64,000 nucleotides of DNA from Amorphochlora amoebiformis. Its lineage: Eukaryota; Cercozoa; Chlorarachniophyceae. Position numbers and translations under genes: made by a program. The notes below the pieces were generated by a model, which was not told the DNA's origin, did not search any database, and was given only the letters and a program-made list of their open reading frames with translations. Shown here piece by piece: positions 52,700 to 64,000 of this stretch. The stretch is from the NCBI GenBank assembly GCA_054601695.1, contig BAAHQB010000013.1, positions 1-64,000 of the forward strand, given 5' to 3'. Within the stretch, counting starts at the first letter, position 1. Every line of letters starts with the position of its first letter.

Positions 52700-53556
52700 A
52701 TGAGCGATAAGAAATCTACGAAGAGCACAGAGTCCAAAAAGTTGCCAATTGTGGGCCCGGAGGACATCATGAAGAAGAAAAAGAACGGCACCACAGACTC
52801 GCCCCCGCAAAAGGACCTCATGTACAACTGCGACCAGGCCAAGGCAAACGAGATCTGCTGCTTCAATCGGCATTATGCGGAGTATTCTGTACTTTCCAAC
52901 TTGATAATCTCGCCACTCTAAAGCAAGTTTGCGAAGGATTACTAAGATGTTGCAATGGTGTGAATTTTTCAGGGCTACTTCATGAGAGAAACCACATGGC
53001 GCAAGGAGGTGGATCCCAAGGCTGTCACAACGTACTACGACAGTATCACCGGCAAGCCCCTCTTCAGGGCCCCCATCGGACGCACGTTTGATGAGTTTCT
53101 AAAGGAGAGCATCGCTCATGGGTAACCTTGCGATATTCGCACAGTGTATAACACATGTGCAACCATGTGCCCACACATGCGTCTTCGGATGCCCTTCTCT
53201 CACCATTCCCTCTCTCTCTCTGCTCCTGTCTCCACTTGCGCATCCACTCGTTCCTTTTCTTCCCCTCCCTCCTAAGATCCCGCCTCACGTGTTTGGAGTT
53301 CATATTCGAAACGTGTCCATTTAGATGTACACTCTTCTGACTAGAGTAGTTCTGATTACTGCTTTTATTTCGACTCGGCAGCTGGCCGTCGTTCCGCGAC
53401 CCAGAAGTGATCTGGGATGACGTCAGATGCCTCAAGAACGGAGAGTGTGTGTCCCTCGCTGGGACCCACCTCGGACACAATCTCCCGGACAAAAAGGGGA
53501 ATCGTTACTGTATTAACCTCGTGTCCGTTGCCGGTCGTCCTGTGAAAGAAAAGTAG
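52700..53556 (+). CDS. MsrB-type peptide-methionine (R)-S-oxide reductase, 170 aa
   Basis: Three exons, 52700-52888, 52973-53121 and 53382-53556, have matching phases and end in TAG. MsrB (SelR domain) enzymes reduce methionine-R-sulfoxide in proteins, using a catalytic Cys and usually thioredoxin. Visible landmarks are GWPSF (113-117), the metal/active-site HLGH (142-145) and the catalytic RYCIN with Cys156. A conserved-looking CCFNRHYAEYSGYF lies at about residues 52-65. The first structural CxxC of many MsrBs is replaced (YDSITGKPLF), and the second is C129...C135, so the usual zinc site is probably absent. The N-terminal 45 residues are Lys/Ser-rich with no clear targeting peptide. In-frame sequence is open upstream to 52520, so an earlier start is possible. 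Confidence 0.85.
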
Positions 53557-53586
53557 CTACCCTCACGACTCATCTGTTGACGTCGA

Positions 53587-53597
53587 AATATATATAT

Positions 53598-53648
<51 letters not shown>

Positions 53649-53763
53649 TATATATATATATATATAATATATAATTATATGTATACATATATCATTCGTG
53701 GCGGTCTACCTAATTGTACATGAATACAATGTGTACATAGGCGCAAAATAATCATAAGGATAC

Positions 53764-53804
<41 letters not shown>

Positions 53805-53949
53805 TGATCACCAATTAAGTTAATCATTATCATCGCGATCGATAACTTGACCAATAATATATATATATATAATATATATATTATATATATATATATATAC
53901 ATATGTGCGTGTGTGTGTGTGTACACGTGTATATGTATATATGTGTATG

Positions 53950-53992
<43 letters not shown>

Positions 53993-54001
53993 GTGTACAT
54001 A

Positions 54002-54040
<39 letters not shown>

Positions 54041-54076
54041 TATATATATATATCACTCAGTATGATAATATTATAT
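53587..54076. repeat. (TA)n/(CA)n tracts downstream of MsrB
   Basis: (TA)n and (TG)n blocks with one unique patch (53690-53765). The solo LTR is inserted at the right edge. Confidence 0.85.
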
Positions 54077-54080
54077 GTAT

Positions 54081-54502
54081 TGTTGAACGCCGAGGTCGCC
54101 TCACTCAAGAAAGCGTGACATAGGGTGATGTCACACCGTGACATAGGGGTGACACACCGTGACGTGGGGCGATGTCACACCGTGACATGGCGTGATGTCA
54201 CACCGTTACAGAAGATTCTAGAAGCGTGACATAGGCGTGACATATGCGTGACATACCCGTGACATACCGTGATGTCACACCCAGGTATGGTGGGTACTAC
54301 GAAGTGACTGTGGAGTATTCGAGAAGTTCGAGAAAATATATATTTATATAAATTTAGGATTCGAGAATATTCTAGTAGATTCGAATTCGAGAAATTCTTA
54401 GAAATTCGCAAAATGAAAATGTTCCATAAATTCAATAATTCATCAACAGAATTCAAAGTGACAACAAGACAAAATCACTGAACCCTAGAGCAGCGAACCA
54501 CA
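54081..54502 (+). mobile_element. Solo LTR of the telomeric retrotransposon family
   Basis: This 422-bp copy of the LTR has the same TG...CA ends. It is flanked by GTAT on both sides (54077-54080 and 54503-54506), a 4-bp target duplication like that of the full element. It lacks one 23-bp internal repeat unit (GTGACCGAGGGTGATGTCAC region) and has a few substitutions, so it is older than the full element. Loss of the interior by LTR-LTR recombination is inferred. Confidence 0.95.
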
Positions 54503-54506
54503 GTAT

Positions 54507-54542
<36 letters not shown>

Positions 54543-54566
54543 CATATATATATATATATATATATA

Positions 54567-54609
<43 letters not shown>

Positions 54610-54681
54610 TATAGAATTGTAAATAAATGTGATGCATATATGCGTGTGCATGTGCACATATCTAAAGTATCATTTAGACAC

Positions 54682-54763
<82 letters not shown>

Positions 54764-54780
54764 CATGGTATATATGCTAT
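54507..54780. repeat. (TA)n after the solo LTR
   Basis: (CA)n then (TA)n. The solo LTR therefore interrupts a microsatellite field. Confidence 0.85.
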
Positions 54781-55125
54781 GATTAATATACTCCTCAAAT
54801 ATATGCTAAATATCATGATCAATATCATATGATATATACTACACATATACTTGGTGTCAGTGAGAGATGTAAGTTGATGATTGTGATATCCATTATGATA
54901 ACTCAAAAGTCGCGCATACAGGCGCAGGCATTTTCAAGATATTTTGCACATAAATGAAGCGAGGAAAGAGATGTTAAGACATAATGGTTTTTGAATATTT
55001 TCCACTTAGAGATTGAAAACGAGACTGACACGTACTAACGCTGACTGCAAACATTATAAATTTGACATTCAATAAACCCAAAGTTATAAGTTTGAGGGGG
55101 TGGTCAGTGAGAGATGTCAGTTGAG
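54781..55125. other. Unique spacer, no gene seen
   Basis: AT-rich unique sequence in which GGTGTCAGTGAGAGATGT occurs at 54853 and, as GGTCAGTGAGAGATGTCAGT, at about 55102. No exon is supported. Confidence 0.5.
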
Positions 55126-56250
<1,125 letters not shown>

Positions 56251-56338
56251 TAATATTAGGTAAGAAGCAGCATGGGTGGTCTCCAGCAGGTGTGCGACGA
56301 GCCAAGGTTCCAGCTGATGGTTGTAGTCATGTATCATT

Positions 56339-56830
56339 CTACAAAATCTTCACATTGTACCATACATTTGAACGTGTGTTTATCTCTGAAATTAAAACAT
56401 AGGCCTCATGGTTTCGAGGGCGAACGTGCGAGAGCCTGCCCGCAGAACGCGGGAGGGTCTCACCCGTATAGATCTCGCCGTAGGTGAAATATTTCTCATC
56501 ATCGATAAGAGTTGATGCAGTCACGCAGTCGAGACTGATGACAGTCACATCCAACGTTGTACATGCGAAAATGTGCAGAATAATAGTAGTACCGTGATTC
56601 AAGTGCTGGACAGACGTGCCGATCTTGGAGTATCGCCGCAACTGCCCACCATCAACCTCACCATCAACCTCGCGTACACTCCATACACATACACAAGCAA
56701 ACCAGCCCTGATTCCCCCCACTCATGACCCGTAACCGCCCGCCGTCAAGGTACAGGGTATGACTGCACAGGCAGAGCGTCGCGGGAGCCCGGAGGCCGAC
56801 AAGCGGATATTGAGCGGAGATACAACACAT
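56339..56830 (-). CDS. Small uncharacterised protein with Cys-rich N-terminus, 120 aa
   Basis: Proposed exons are 56693-56830, 56464-56641 and 56339-56385, with introns of 51 and 78 nt. Both introns are multiples of three and in frame, so an unspliced frame is also open. The start is ATG 56828-56830, reading [20 protein letters not shown]. Next comes [19 protein letters not shown], then a mixed hydrophobic region and the end WYNVKIL before TAG. No transmembrane helix or known domain is clear. It lies head to head with the AT-hook gene, 259 bp apart. The - strand frame extends upstream to 57541 without a stop, but there it is antisense to the AT-hook exon and not credible. Function is unknown. 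Confidence 0.5.
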   Translation of the reverse strand: MCCISAQYPLVGLRAPATLCLCSHTLYLDGGRLRVMSGGNQGWFACVCVWSVREVDGEVDGGQLRRYSKIGTSVQHLNHGTTIILHIFACTTLDVTVISLDCVTASTLIDDEKYFTYGEIYTGETLPRSAGRLSHVRPRNHEAYVLISEINTRSNVWYNVKIL

Positions 56831-57089
56831 ATCCAAACACGTTAACAGCCGACGAAATATTAAGTCGGGTATCCATAGGGGTTGGCTGCTGTGGCGGGCT
56901 GATCCTTTCAAGTCTACCCACCCCCCAATGCTCCACCCAGACGGCCTCCATGGCCGCTCGGCTTGGCCTCTGGGGAGATCAATCGCCACTTTAGCCCCGT
57001 TTATTTTCCTCGCTGCTTCTATCCTGTCTCCGGCCCGAATTTCGGAGGCAAAACTCAAGCTAGCGCTCCCGCAAGTGGGGGGTCCTAAA
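56831..57089. promoter_or_regulatory. Divergent upstream region of the small Cys-rich and AT-hook genes
   Basis: GC-richer spacer of 259 bp between two outward-facing start codons. A shared promoter is inferred from the geometry. The + strand frame is open back to 56928, so the AT-hook protein could start there. Confidence 0.3.
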
Positions 57090-58031
57090 ATGTCCGCCTT
57101 TCTCGCGCGAACGTCCAAGGGCCAGTCCCAGGCGCGGTCTTCGTCTTCATCATCAACAAAAAAGCGAAGGGGAAGGCCCCCCAAAGCGGTATCGACGGCT
57201 GCATCCTCTACAGGCGGTGCAGGTGCAACAGCCACGCCAAATGTCCAACCCAGGCCACGGGGAAGGCCTCGGAAGCGCGTATGCGTCTCCGATTCAGCCA
57301 CCACAAGAGAGAAACAACTGTTGTATTTGGCTCTCCGGGGAACGTCTGTGGGAGGGCTATTGGGGGAACGAGAAGAGGAGAGCGCAGGTGGGCATCGATG
57401 TTCGGATATTTGTGACGTTGTGGTGAAATATGTTTGGTATGTGGTCAGAATCAGACAAGTCCATGGAGAGCTACTACGCGGAGGAAAAGGTCGATATTTC
57501 TGTATGCACATGTGCATCCTCAAACACACGATTGTTCGCATACTTGGGCGATTATTGAATTATTCAATTTTCAATTCACATGAGGCATTCCTGCATCTGT
57601 CCTGAGTTGTATATGATTTTATCCGTGGATTTCCGAGTTGTAGATGATTTTATCCGTGGATTTCCTAGGCAACTTCTAGGCGTTCTCTGGCTGAATCTAC
57701 GCCTGTGGATCTGCAAAGGTGCCACGATATTAGAACATATCATTACACATTATATTTATATATATACATACAAACACGTGTACAATTGTTTGTATTAGTC
57801 GATCTGGAGAAGGACGAGTGGAGCGGTATGACCCGTGGGCTCCTGCGGTAGTATTTCATACTATTGTTCAAAGTTTGTGTTTCTTGTATCGGAATATTCT
57901 TTAAAACGTCAGTGTAGTATTTCTTATACACCAATACTTCAAACCACTATGTATGTATTTGTGTATACATATACACATATATACATATATACACACACAC
58001 ATATGTATATATATATATATTTTTGTGAAAA

Positions 58032-58127
<96 letters not shown>

Positions 58128-58812
58128 CATGTTTCATACACCTCCAGCCCACACGCATCCTCGATTATGGCTCACCAGCTTCATCTGTCGTCAACCCCTC
58201 TGAGGTCAACCCGAACCAAACCCACATTTGTCCTCAAGGTAGTGACATACTCAACCCTTAAACAGTCTGCCGAGATAGAAATCAAAGACGCGAACGGGTC
58301 CAGCGAAGCAGCTGCTGAGAACATGCACTCGAGGAGGAGGACAGGAGGCTTCTTTCAGACTCTCAAGCGGGCAGTGGGGGCAGTCGGGGCTCTATTTTCT
58401 CCTCCAGGTACGAAAGTAGCAATGGCCAACACCATATAAGCTATTTATGCTATATAACCTAATGTGTTTTGATGAGCTCGCTGTATCCTCATATTCATCA
58501 GACACAAAGCCGAACAGCCCTCCACCTGCCGAAAGGCCCGTCGGCCCCTATTACCCCCATCCCCCACCTCCCCCCATCACCCCACCCCAAATGACGCCTC
58601 CTCCGTGCGGGGTGTTGGAGCGAAACCCGCACTCAGTGCCTTTCAATAGACGGCCGACCGCACCCCCACCCTCGCAAGTCCCCAGCCCGTCTTCGCCGAG
58701 GACAAATGGGATGGCGAATTGCCGCAGGGGCACAGGTGGCGAGACACCGGGCCCGGGAGAGGAATGCTTGCACGTGGACTCGCCTGTTCCTTGCTCCCCC
58801 CGCCCTGCTTAA
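57090..58812 (+). CDS. AT-hook DNA-binding protein, 325 aa, 6 exons
   Basis: Exons: 57090-57387, 57449-57489, 57669-57718, 57799-57847, 58179-58407 and 58502-58812. All are GT-AG with agreeing phases; the total is 978 nt and ends in TAA. Two AT-hook cores are plain: KKRRGRPPK (about residues 24-32) and RPRGRPRKR (about 55-63). AT-hooks bind the minor groove of AT-rich DNA, so a chromatin or transcription role in the nucleus is likely. The middle is Ser/Arg-rich. A segment [20 protein letters not shown] follows, and the C-terminal 100 residues are very Pro-rich. I chose the Met at 57090 because it directly precedes the basic Ser-rich region; an upstream in-frame Met lies at 56928. Intron 4 contains (TA)n. 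A partial copy of the exon 3 acceptor region lies just upstream of it. Confidence 0.74.
57600..57670 (+). repeat. Duplicated acceptor region of AT-hook exon 3
   Basis: About 32 bp (GAGTTGTATATGATTTTATC + CGTGGATTTCC) occurs twice in tandem (about 57604-57635 and 57636-57667). The second copy runs into the acceptor CCTAG of exon 3. Confidence 0.75.
57745..58125. repeat. (TA)n in introns 3 and 4 of the AT-hook gene
   Basis: A short TATA patch precedes exon 4. A long (TA)n run (58036-58125) lies in intron 4. Confidence 0.8.
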
Positions 58813-59619
58813 TCTGCTTAAATTGTGGGCCGTTTTAGTTCGTAGTGCCCCATCTGGTAAGCTTTCCAAAAAGTACGTTTACATTGTTTTTCACGTGGTA
58901 ACCCCGTGTGCATGCACGGGTCCCATGGAGTCGCTGTCTTACTCGACTACCTCAGTATCTTGCATGTGTGTGCCGACCGCCTAGCTTTATCCGTAGCTTT
59001 TTGCCGCCGGATCGCGTTTTCGGCTTGATCGATGCTTCATGGATTACTATTCTCTAGATTCCCGCTGTGTCTTGTGTGTGCGAAGTTTAAGAATCTAAAT
59101 TTCTGGAATAAACTTTGAATAATCTGCATGCTTTGTAGATATTGGCAATTTAACATAGTTCCCAATAGTCCAGATAAAACTAAAAAAAAATGACCACCAG
59201 TTTCTACCCATAATTAACGTATTCAGGGGCAGCTGTGCCTCTTAATTACATGTACAAATAGAGCAGTATTGCGTACCCACTACTGAGTGTCTGTGAAGCC
59301 CAGCCCAGTGCACTAGTATGGACCGTAACTAGCTATTCAGATTCATGAATCATGCGCAACATGTTCTAAGAGTATCGGAATACAACAGTCATTAAGTACT
59401 AGTATACGACGTACGTACGTACGTGTAAATCGTGACGGTACACGGACTTATAAACATGTATGTGCGTTTGTGTGTATATATTCAAACGTATACGTATACG
59501 ATGGATTGACGTACTTATACTTATTTATAACTGCACAGCGGTATACGTATCTTGCTTTATATGTCTAGTATGTGTAGCATGCGTACGTAATATGATACTA
59601 ATATCATATGATCTAGATG

Positions 59620-59683
<64 letters not shown>

Positions 59684-60064
59684 TAGATATGTCGTACTAT
59701 GAGTCACGTGCATGTATACCGTATCGGGTTTAGCCGGTGGTCTAGCTAATTTCTGAATTTTTCCGTATTGTGAAGTTGGCCCATATACTAGATATACTAA
59801 GTTATCAATGATTGTTTACATAACATCAAAACTGATAGGTTCAACTGCCAAGCGCAATGTACAAATTCTAGAAATTGTCACTAGTGTCAGTCTCTGGCAC
59901 TCTCTGGTAATAAATAACATCACTCTATTTAGCTGAGTTACTCTGAGATCTCGAGATAGACACCGCTGACATGAAATGATACTAGTGATAAGCTCAGATG
60001 CTAGTAAATACTCACGTGAGGCCGCATCACGTCACTGATGATTATAATTATGGCAATCTTGTCC
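58813..60064. other. Spacer with CTAG-rich DNA, no gene seen
   Basis: 3' flank of the AT-hook gene, then CTAG-rich AT-biased sequence, an ACGTACGTACGTACGT run (about 59411-59424) and one (TA)n tract (59627-59680). No exon or RNA gene is supported. Confidence 0.5.
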
Positions 60065-60066
60065 TG

Positions 60067-60114
<48 letters not shown>

Positions 60115-60141
60115 ACGTATATATATATATATATATATATT

Positions 60142-60223
<82 letters not shown>

Positions 60224-60280
60224 CATATACATATATATATGTATATATATTATACATACATTACATATATATATATATAT

Positions 60281-60311
<31 letters not shown>

Positions 60312-60540
60312 CATACGATACAACATATATATTTTTTTTATATATATATTATATACATACATTATGATATTAATAAAAAAGTAAGTGTATGTCATATATA
60401 CTATACATACAACATATATCAAATAAAAATATCACATATATACTATACACACTATAGATGACATGTATGAATATGTGATGTGATATAGTAAACATATACA
60501 TATATATATATATATATATATACATAGTGAATATGTGATG
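60065..60540. repeat. (TA)n field downstream of the DUF971 gene
   Basis: (TA)n blocks with AT-rich unique patches around 60340-60490. Confidence 0.85.
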
Positions 60541-60544
60541 TGTG

Positions 60545-61118
60545 TTACTTGTTGGCTAGTTGTTCGATGTGGTCGTACGAAAACAGCGACGAGTGAGAAT
60601 CAGACCATAAAATTGACACCTACCAACAACAACAAACAATAATGAAAATCAGACTATGAATAAAACTCACATATACGAACAACAACAAACAATGAGATTC
60701 ACAAATATAAAATTGACATATGCGAACAACAACATGAAATGAGATTCAGTATATAAGATTGACATATACGAACAACAACATAAAATGAGATTCAGAACAT
60801 AAAACTGATATATGCGAACAACAACATAAAATGAGATTCAGAATATACAACTCACATATACGAACAACAACATAAAATGAGATTCAGAACATAAGATTGA
60901 CATATACGAACAATAAGAACATAAAATGAGATTCAGAACATAAAACTGACACACACGAACAGTAACAACATAAAATGAGATTCAGAACATAAGATTGACA
61001 TATACGAACAATAAGAACATAAAATCAGATTCAGAACATAAGATTGACATATACGAACAATAACAACATAAAATCAGATTCAGAACATCCAATTCACACC
61101 TAACAACACCTCAGAACT

Positions 61119-61149
<31 letters not shown>

Positions 61150-61171
61150 GTATATATATATATGTATATGT

Positions 61172-61233
<62 letters not shown>

Positions 61234-61234
61234 A

Positions 61235-61274
<40 letters not shown>

Positions 61275-61318
61275 ATATAGGTGTACGCATATACATTTAT
61301 TGATTTTCACTGTACATG

Positions 61319-61360
<42 letters not shown>

Positions 61361-61430
61361 CATACATACATATATATATATGTTATATATATATATATAT
61401 ATATATATGTGTATATATATATATATATGT

Positions 61431-61462
<32 letters not shown>

Positions 61463-61593
61463 ACACATACATACGCATTGACGTATATAAAAACATAGGT
61501 ACGTACACACCGCGTAATTGCCCCTTGGGGTGATCTGTTTGGCCGTCACGTCGTCCTTCACAAAATCTGATAAAACCATCTCAAACCACGTAA

Positions 61594-61633
<40 letters not shown>

Positions 61634-61634
61634 T

Positions 61635-61699
<65 letters not shown>

Positions 61700-61752
61700 A
61701 TAAGAATATTTATATATGAAAATATATACATGTAGATCTATTTATACATAAA

Positions 61753-61794
<42 letters not shown>

Positions 61795-61870
61795 ACGATG
61801 ATACTTGGGTTGTTCCCTGCGCCCTTACAGCTTTTGCGCAAAACGACCGACGGAACCCAAAACTCGTCTC
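60545..61870 (-). CDS. DUF971-domain protein, C-terminal part (5' end not resolved)
   Basis: Three exons, 61829-61870, 61511-61566 and 60545-60619, join in phase and end in TAA. Together they read [13 protein letters not shown], then [18 protein letters not shown], then [20 protein letters not shown] and LANK. The I-x-P-x-GNYAV-x-I-x-WSDxH...Y pattern matches the end of the DUF971 (GBBH-like N-terminal) domain. In plants and algae this domain forms the C-terminus of HCF101-type Mrp/ParA ATPases, which assemble Fe-S clusters. It also occurs alone or in hydroxylases, so the full architecture is unknown. An exon near 62530-62625 reading [20 protein letters not shown] would supply the start of the domain, but I find no clean donor for it. 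The last exon's acceptor is embedded in a long tandem array. Confidence 0.66.
60605..61107 (-). repeat. About 47-bp tandem array derived from the last DUF971 exon acceptor, 10-11 copies
   Basis: On the - strand each unit resembles GTTGTTGGTAGGTGTCAATT + TTATGGTCTGATTCTCA, that is, the acceptor and first bases of exon 60545-60619, with substitutions. Units vary from about 40 to 55 bp. Most have lost the AG or acquired stops. The innermost copy is the functional exon. Confidence 0.8.
61115..61795. repeat. (TA)n tracts in introns of the DUF971 gene
   Basis: (TA)n lies at 61115-61270, 61325-61465, 61597-61700 and 61757-61790. The unique island 61485-61590 contains an exon. Confidence 0.88.
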
Positions 61871-61954
61871 CTAATTACAACACAAGATCAGAACAACGAT
61901 CCCAACACAAAACACTCAACACGTCGCTGGACCTCTCTTGCCAATATCTACCTC

Positions 61955-62335
61955 TCGCTCTCGCTCTCGCTCTGGCTCTCGCTCTCGCTCTGGCTCTCGC
62001 TCTCGCTCTGGCTCTCGCTCTCGCTCTGGATCTGCTTCCTTTAACTCTCGCCTCGTCTCGCTCTCACCTCGTCTGACTCTCGCCTCGTCTCGCTCTTGCC
62101 TTGTCTCACTCTCGCCTCCTCTCGCTCTCGCTTCCCCTCGCTCTCGTTTCCCCTCGCTCTTGCCTCGCCTCACTCTCGCCTCCTCTCGCTCTCGCCTCGC
62201 CTCGCCTCACTCTCGTCTCCTCTCGCTCTCGCCTCGCTCTCGCCTCCTCTCGCTCTCGCCTCGCCTCGCTCTCGCCTCGTCTCGATGTCAGTCCTTCTCA
62301 TTCTCGCTTGCTTAGTCTCGATCTCGCGTCTCTCA
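61955..62335. repeat. CTCGCTCTCGCCTC minisatellite
   Basis: CTCTCGCTCTCGCTCTGG units give way to CTCTCGCCTCGTCTCGCTCT units. It is a pyrimidine-rich array upstream (gene sense) of the DUF971 exons. Open frames in it are repeat artefacts. Confidence 0.88.
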
Positions 62336-62534
62336 GTGGCGAGATGTATCGTTTCAACAGAATATAACAAGACAGAAGTGGGTTGCTTGAGAGTGCGTGT
62401 GAGGCTGTGTATCTGCGGCTGTGTGCGTGTGTGTGTGTGTGTCTTTTTTATGTGTGCAAGTTTGTGTGTTCATTTGTGTGTGTGTGTGTGTGTGTGTGTT
62501 TTCGAGAGTGAGAGAGAGAGAGATTTGATTCGAT

Positions 62535-62625
62535 TTGAAAAGATTTAATGTTGCCTTCGGGTTTGGTAAGCTTGATATCCAACCCTTCCTCAGACACCAC
62601 AGGAATTGAAACTCCATATTTCCCC
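62535..62625 (-). CDS. Candidate upstream exon of the DUF971 gene
   Basis: After a TAG acceptor (62626-62628) the - strand reads [20 protein letters not shown] and then [13 protein letters not shown]. This is protein-like and resembles the N-terminal strands of a DUF971 domain. The 3' limit is unclear because no GT donor follows before a (CT)n/(CA)n run. Confidence 0.35.
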
Positions 62626-62639
62626 CTAGTTTTAATAAA

Positions 62640-63609
<970 letters not shown>

Positions 63610-63610
<1 letters not shown>

Positions 63611-63654
63611 TACTTAGTCTCCTTGAGGCGACGAGTTTCCGTAACGACAACATC
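63610..63654 (-). CDS. Candidate terminal exon of another - strand gene
   Basis: After an acceptor TTGCCGTAAG the - strand reads DVVVTETRRLKETK and stops at TAA. It is short, and no upstream exon is found in the remaining 350 bases. The acceptor region (AATGCTATTTTGCCGTAAG) has diverged copies further upstream (about 63790-63830), as at other exons here. Confidence 0.28.
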
Positions 63655-64000
63655 CTTACGGCAAAATAGCATTAAATATAACACACTGCACCATCTCAAC
63701 AAAGCACAATAACCATCACTCCTCACCATTGTAAAGACAATACCACCATCATACATCAAACATTTCACAATCGTAACCAACCTAGCATTATACATAACGC
63801 ACTACACTATCTTGGCCAAAATAGCATTATGCATCAGACTGTACAGCATGTTAACCAAGATATCGAGACAGGGAGTCACATACTACTCACCGCAATCTCA
63901 TCATATGACTTGACCAGAGATTCTGATGTCCATACACAAATCAGAATCAGAAGAATTCTAATGTACACACACACATATCAATATTCTAATATATACACAT
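63655..64000. other. Imperfect AGCATTA-containing repeats, window end
   Basis: About three diverged copies of a unit of 70-80 bp with AAAATAGCATTA and CACTGCACCATCTCAACAAA-like parts. Then unique AT-rich sequence runs to the window end. No complete gene is seen. Confidence 0.5.

Noticed and set aside
56386-57541. The full 400-codon - strand frame as one protein
   Set aside because: The part above 56830 is antisense to the AT-hook exon, whose frame has clear GRP cores. Only the lower part was kept, as a smaller spliced gene.
60605-61107. CRISPR-like array of regular repeats
   Set aside because: Units are contiguous and diverged with no unique spacers, and they derive from a splice junction. 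The sequence is eukaryotic nuclear.

Overview
This is the left end of a chromosome from an intron-rich eukaryote. It opens with C-strand TTAGGG-type telomeric DNA. Its genes carry many short exons with GT-AG introns, and introns and spacers are filled with (TA)n and minisatellites. I cannot name the species. An intron-rich microbial eukaryote, possibly an alga, fits, but nothing seen is decisive.

Layout. 1-7833 is a telomeric array mixing CCCTAA with a CCCGACA variant. It is interrupted by a complete Ty3/gypsy-order LTR retrotransposon (1594-7270) with near-identical 445-bp LTRs, a CCGA target duplication and one intact 1607-codon gag-pol frame. 7841-9295 is (TA)n/(CA)n. From about 10 kb onward I could build ten gene models by hand. 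Introns were placed where acceptor, donor and reading phase all agreed. The genes are: an Arg/Asp-repeat protein with a 3-kb microsatellite intron (10180-17309, +); a Gly/Gln/Arg-rich protein (18443-19353, +); a MAPEG/microsomal glutathione-transferase-like protein (23869-26932, -), divergent from an acidic repeat protein (27035-29496, +); a seven-helix membrane protein in 11 exons (30879-36668, -); an orphan type II membrane protein in 10 exons (38758-45657, +); a rolling-stone/FAR17a-like membrane protein (46427-52408, -), divergent from an MsrB-type methionine sulfoxide reductase (52700-53556, +); a small Cys-rich protein (56339-56830, -), divergent from an AT-hook protein (57090-58812, +); and the C-terminal end of a DUF971-domain protein (60545-61870, -).

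Spacers are of three kinds: (TA)n tracts, islands extremely rich in CTAG (22.2-23.7, 30.1-30.9, 45.7-46.4 and 59.3-60.0 kb), and minisatellites. A solo LTR of the same retrotransposon family lies at 54081-54502 and a decayed LTR relic at about 23025-23155.

The most unusual theme is that many intronic minisatellites are tandem copies of the adjoining exon-intron junction: the acceptor or donor plus part of the exon. I see this at nine or more junctions in six genes. Two introns or junctions also hold interstitial telomeric repeats. All spliced models are hand-made from sequence and have no transcript support.
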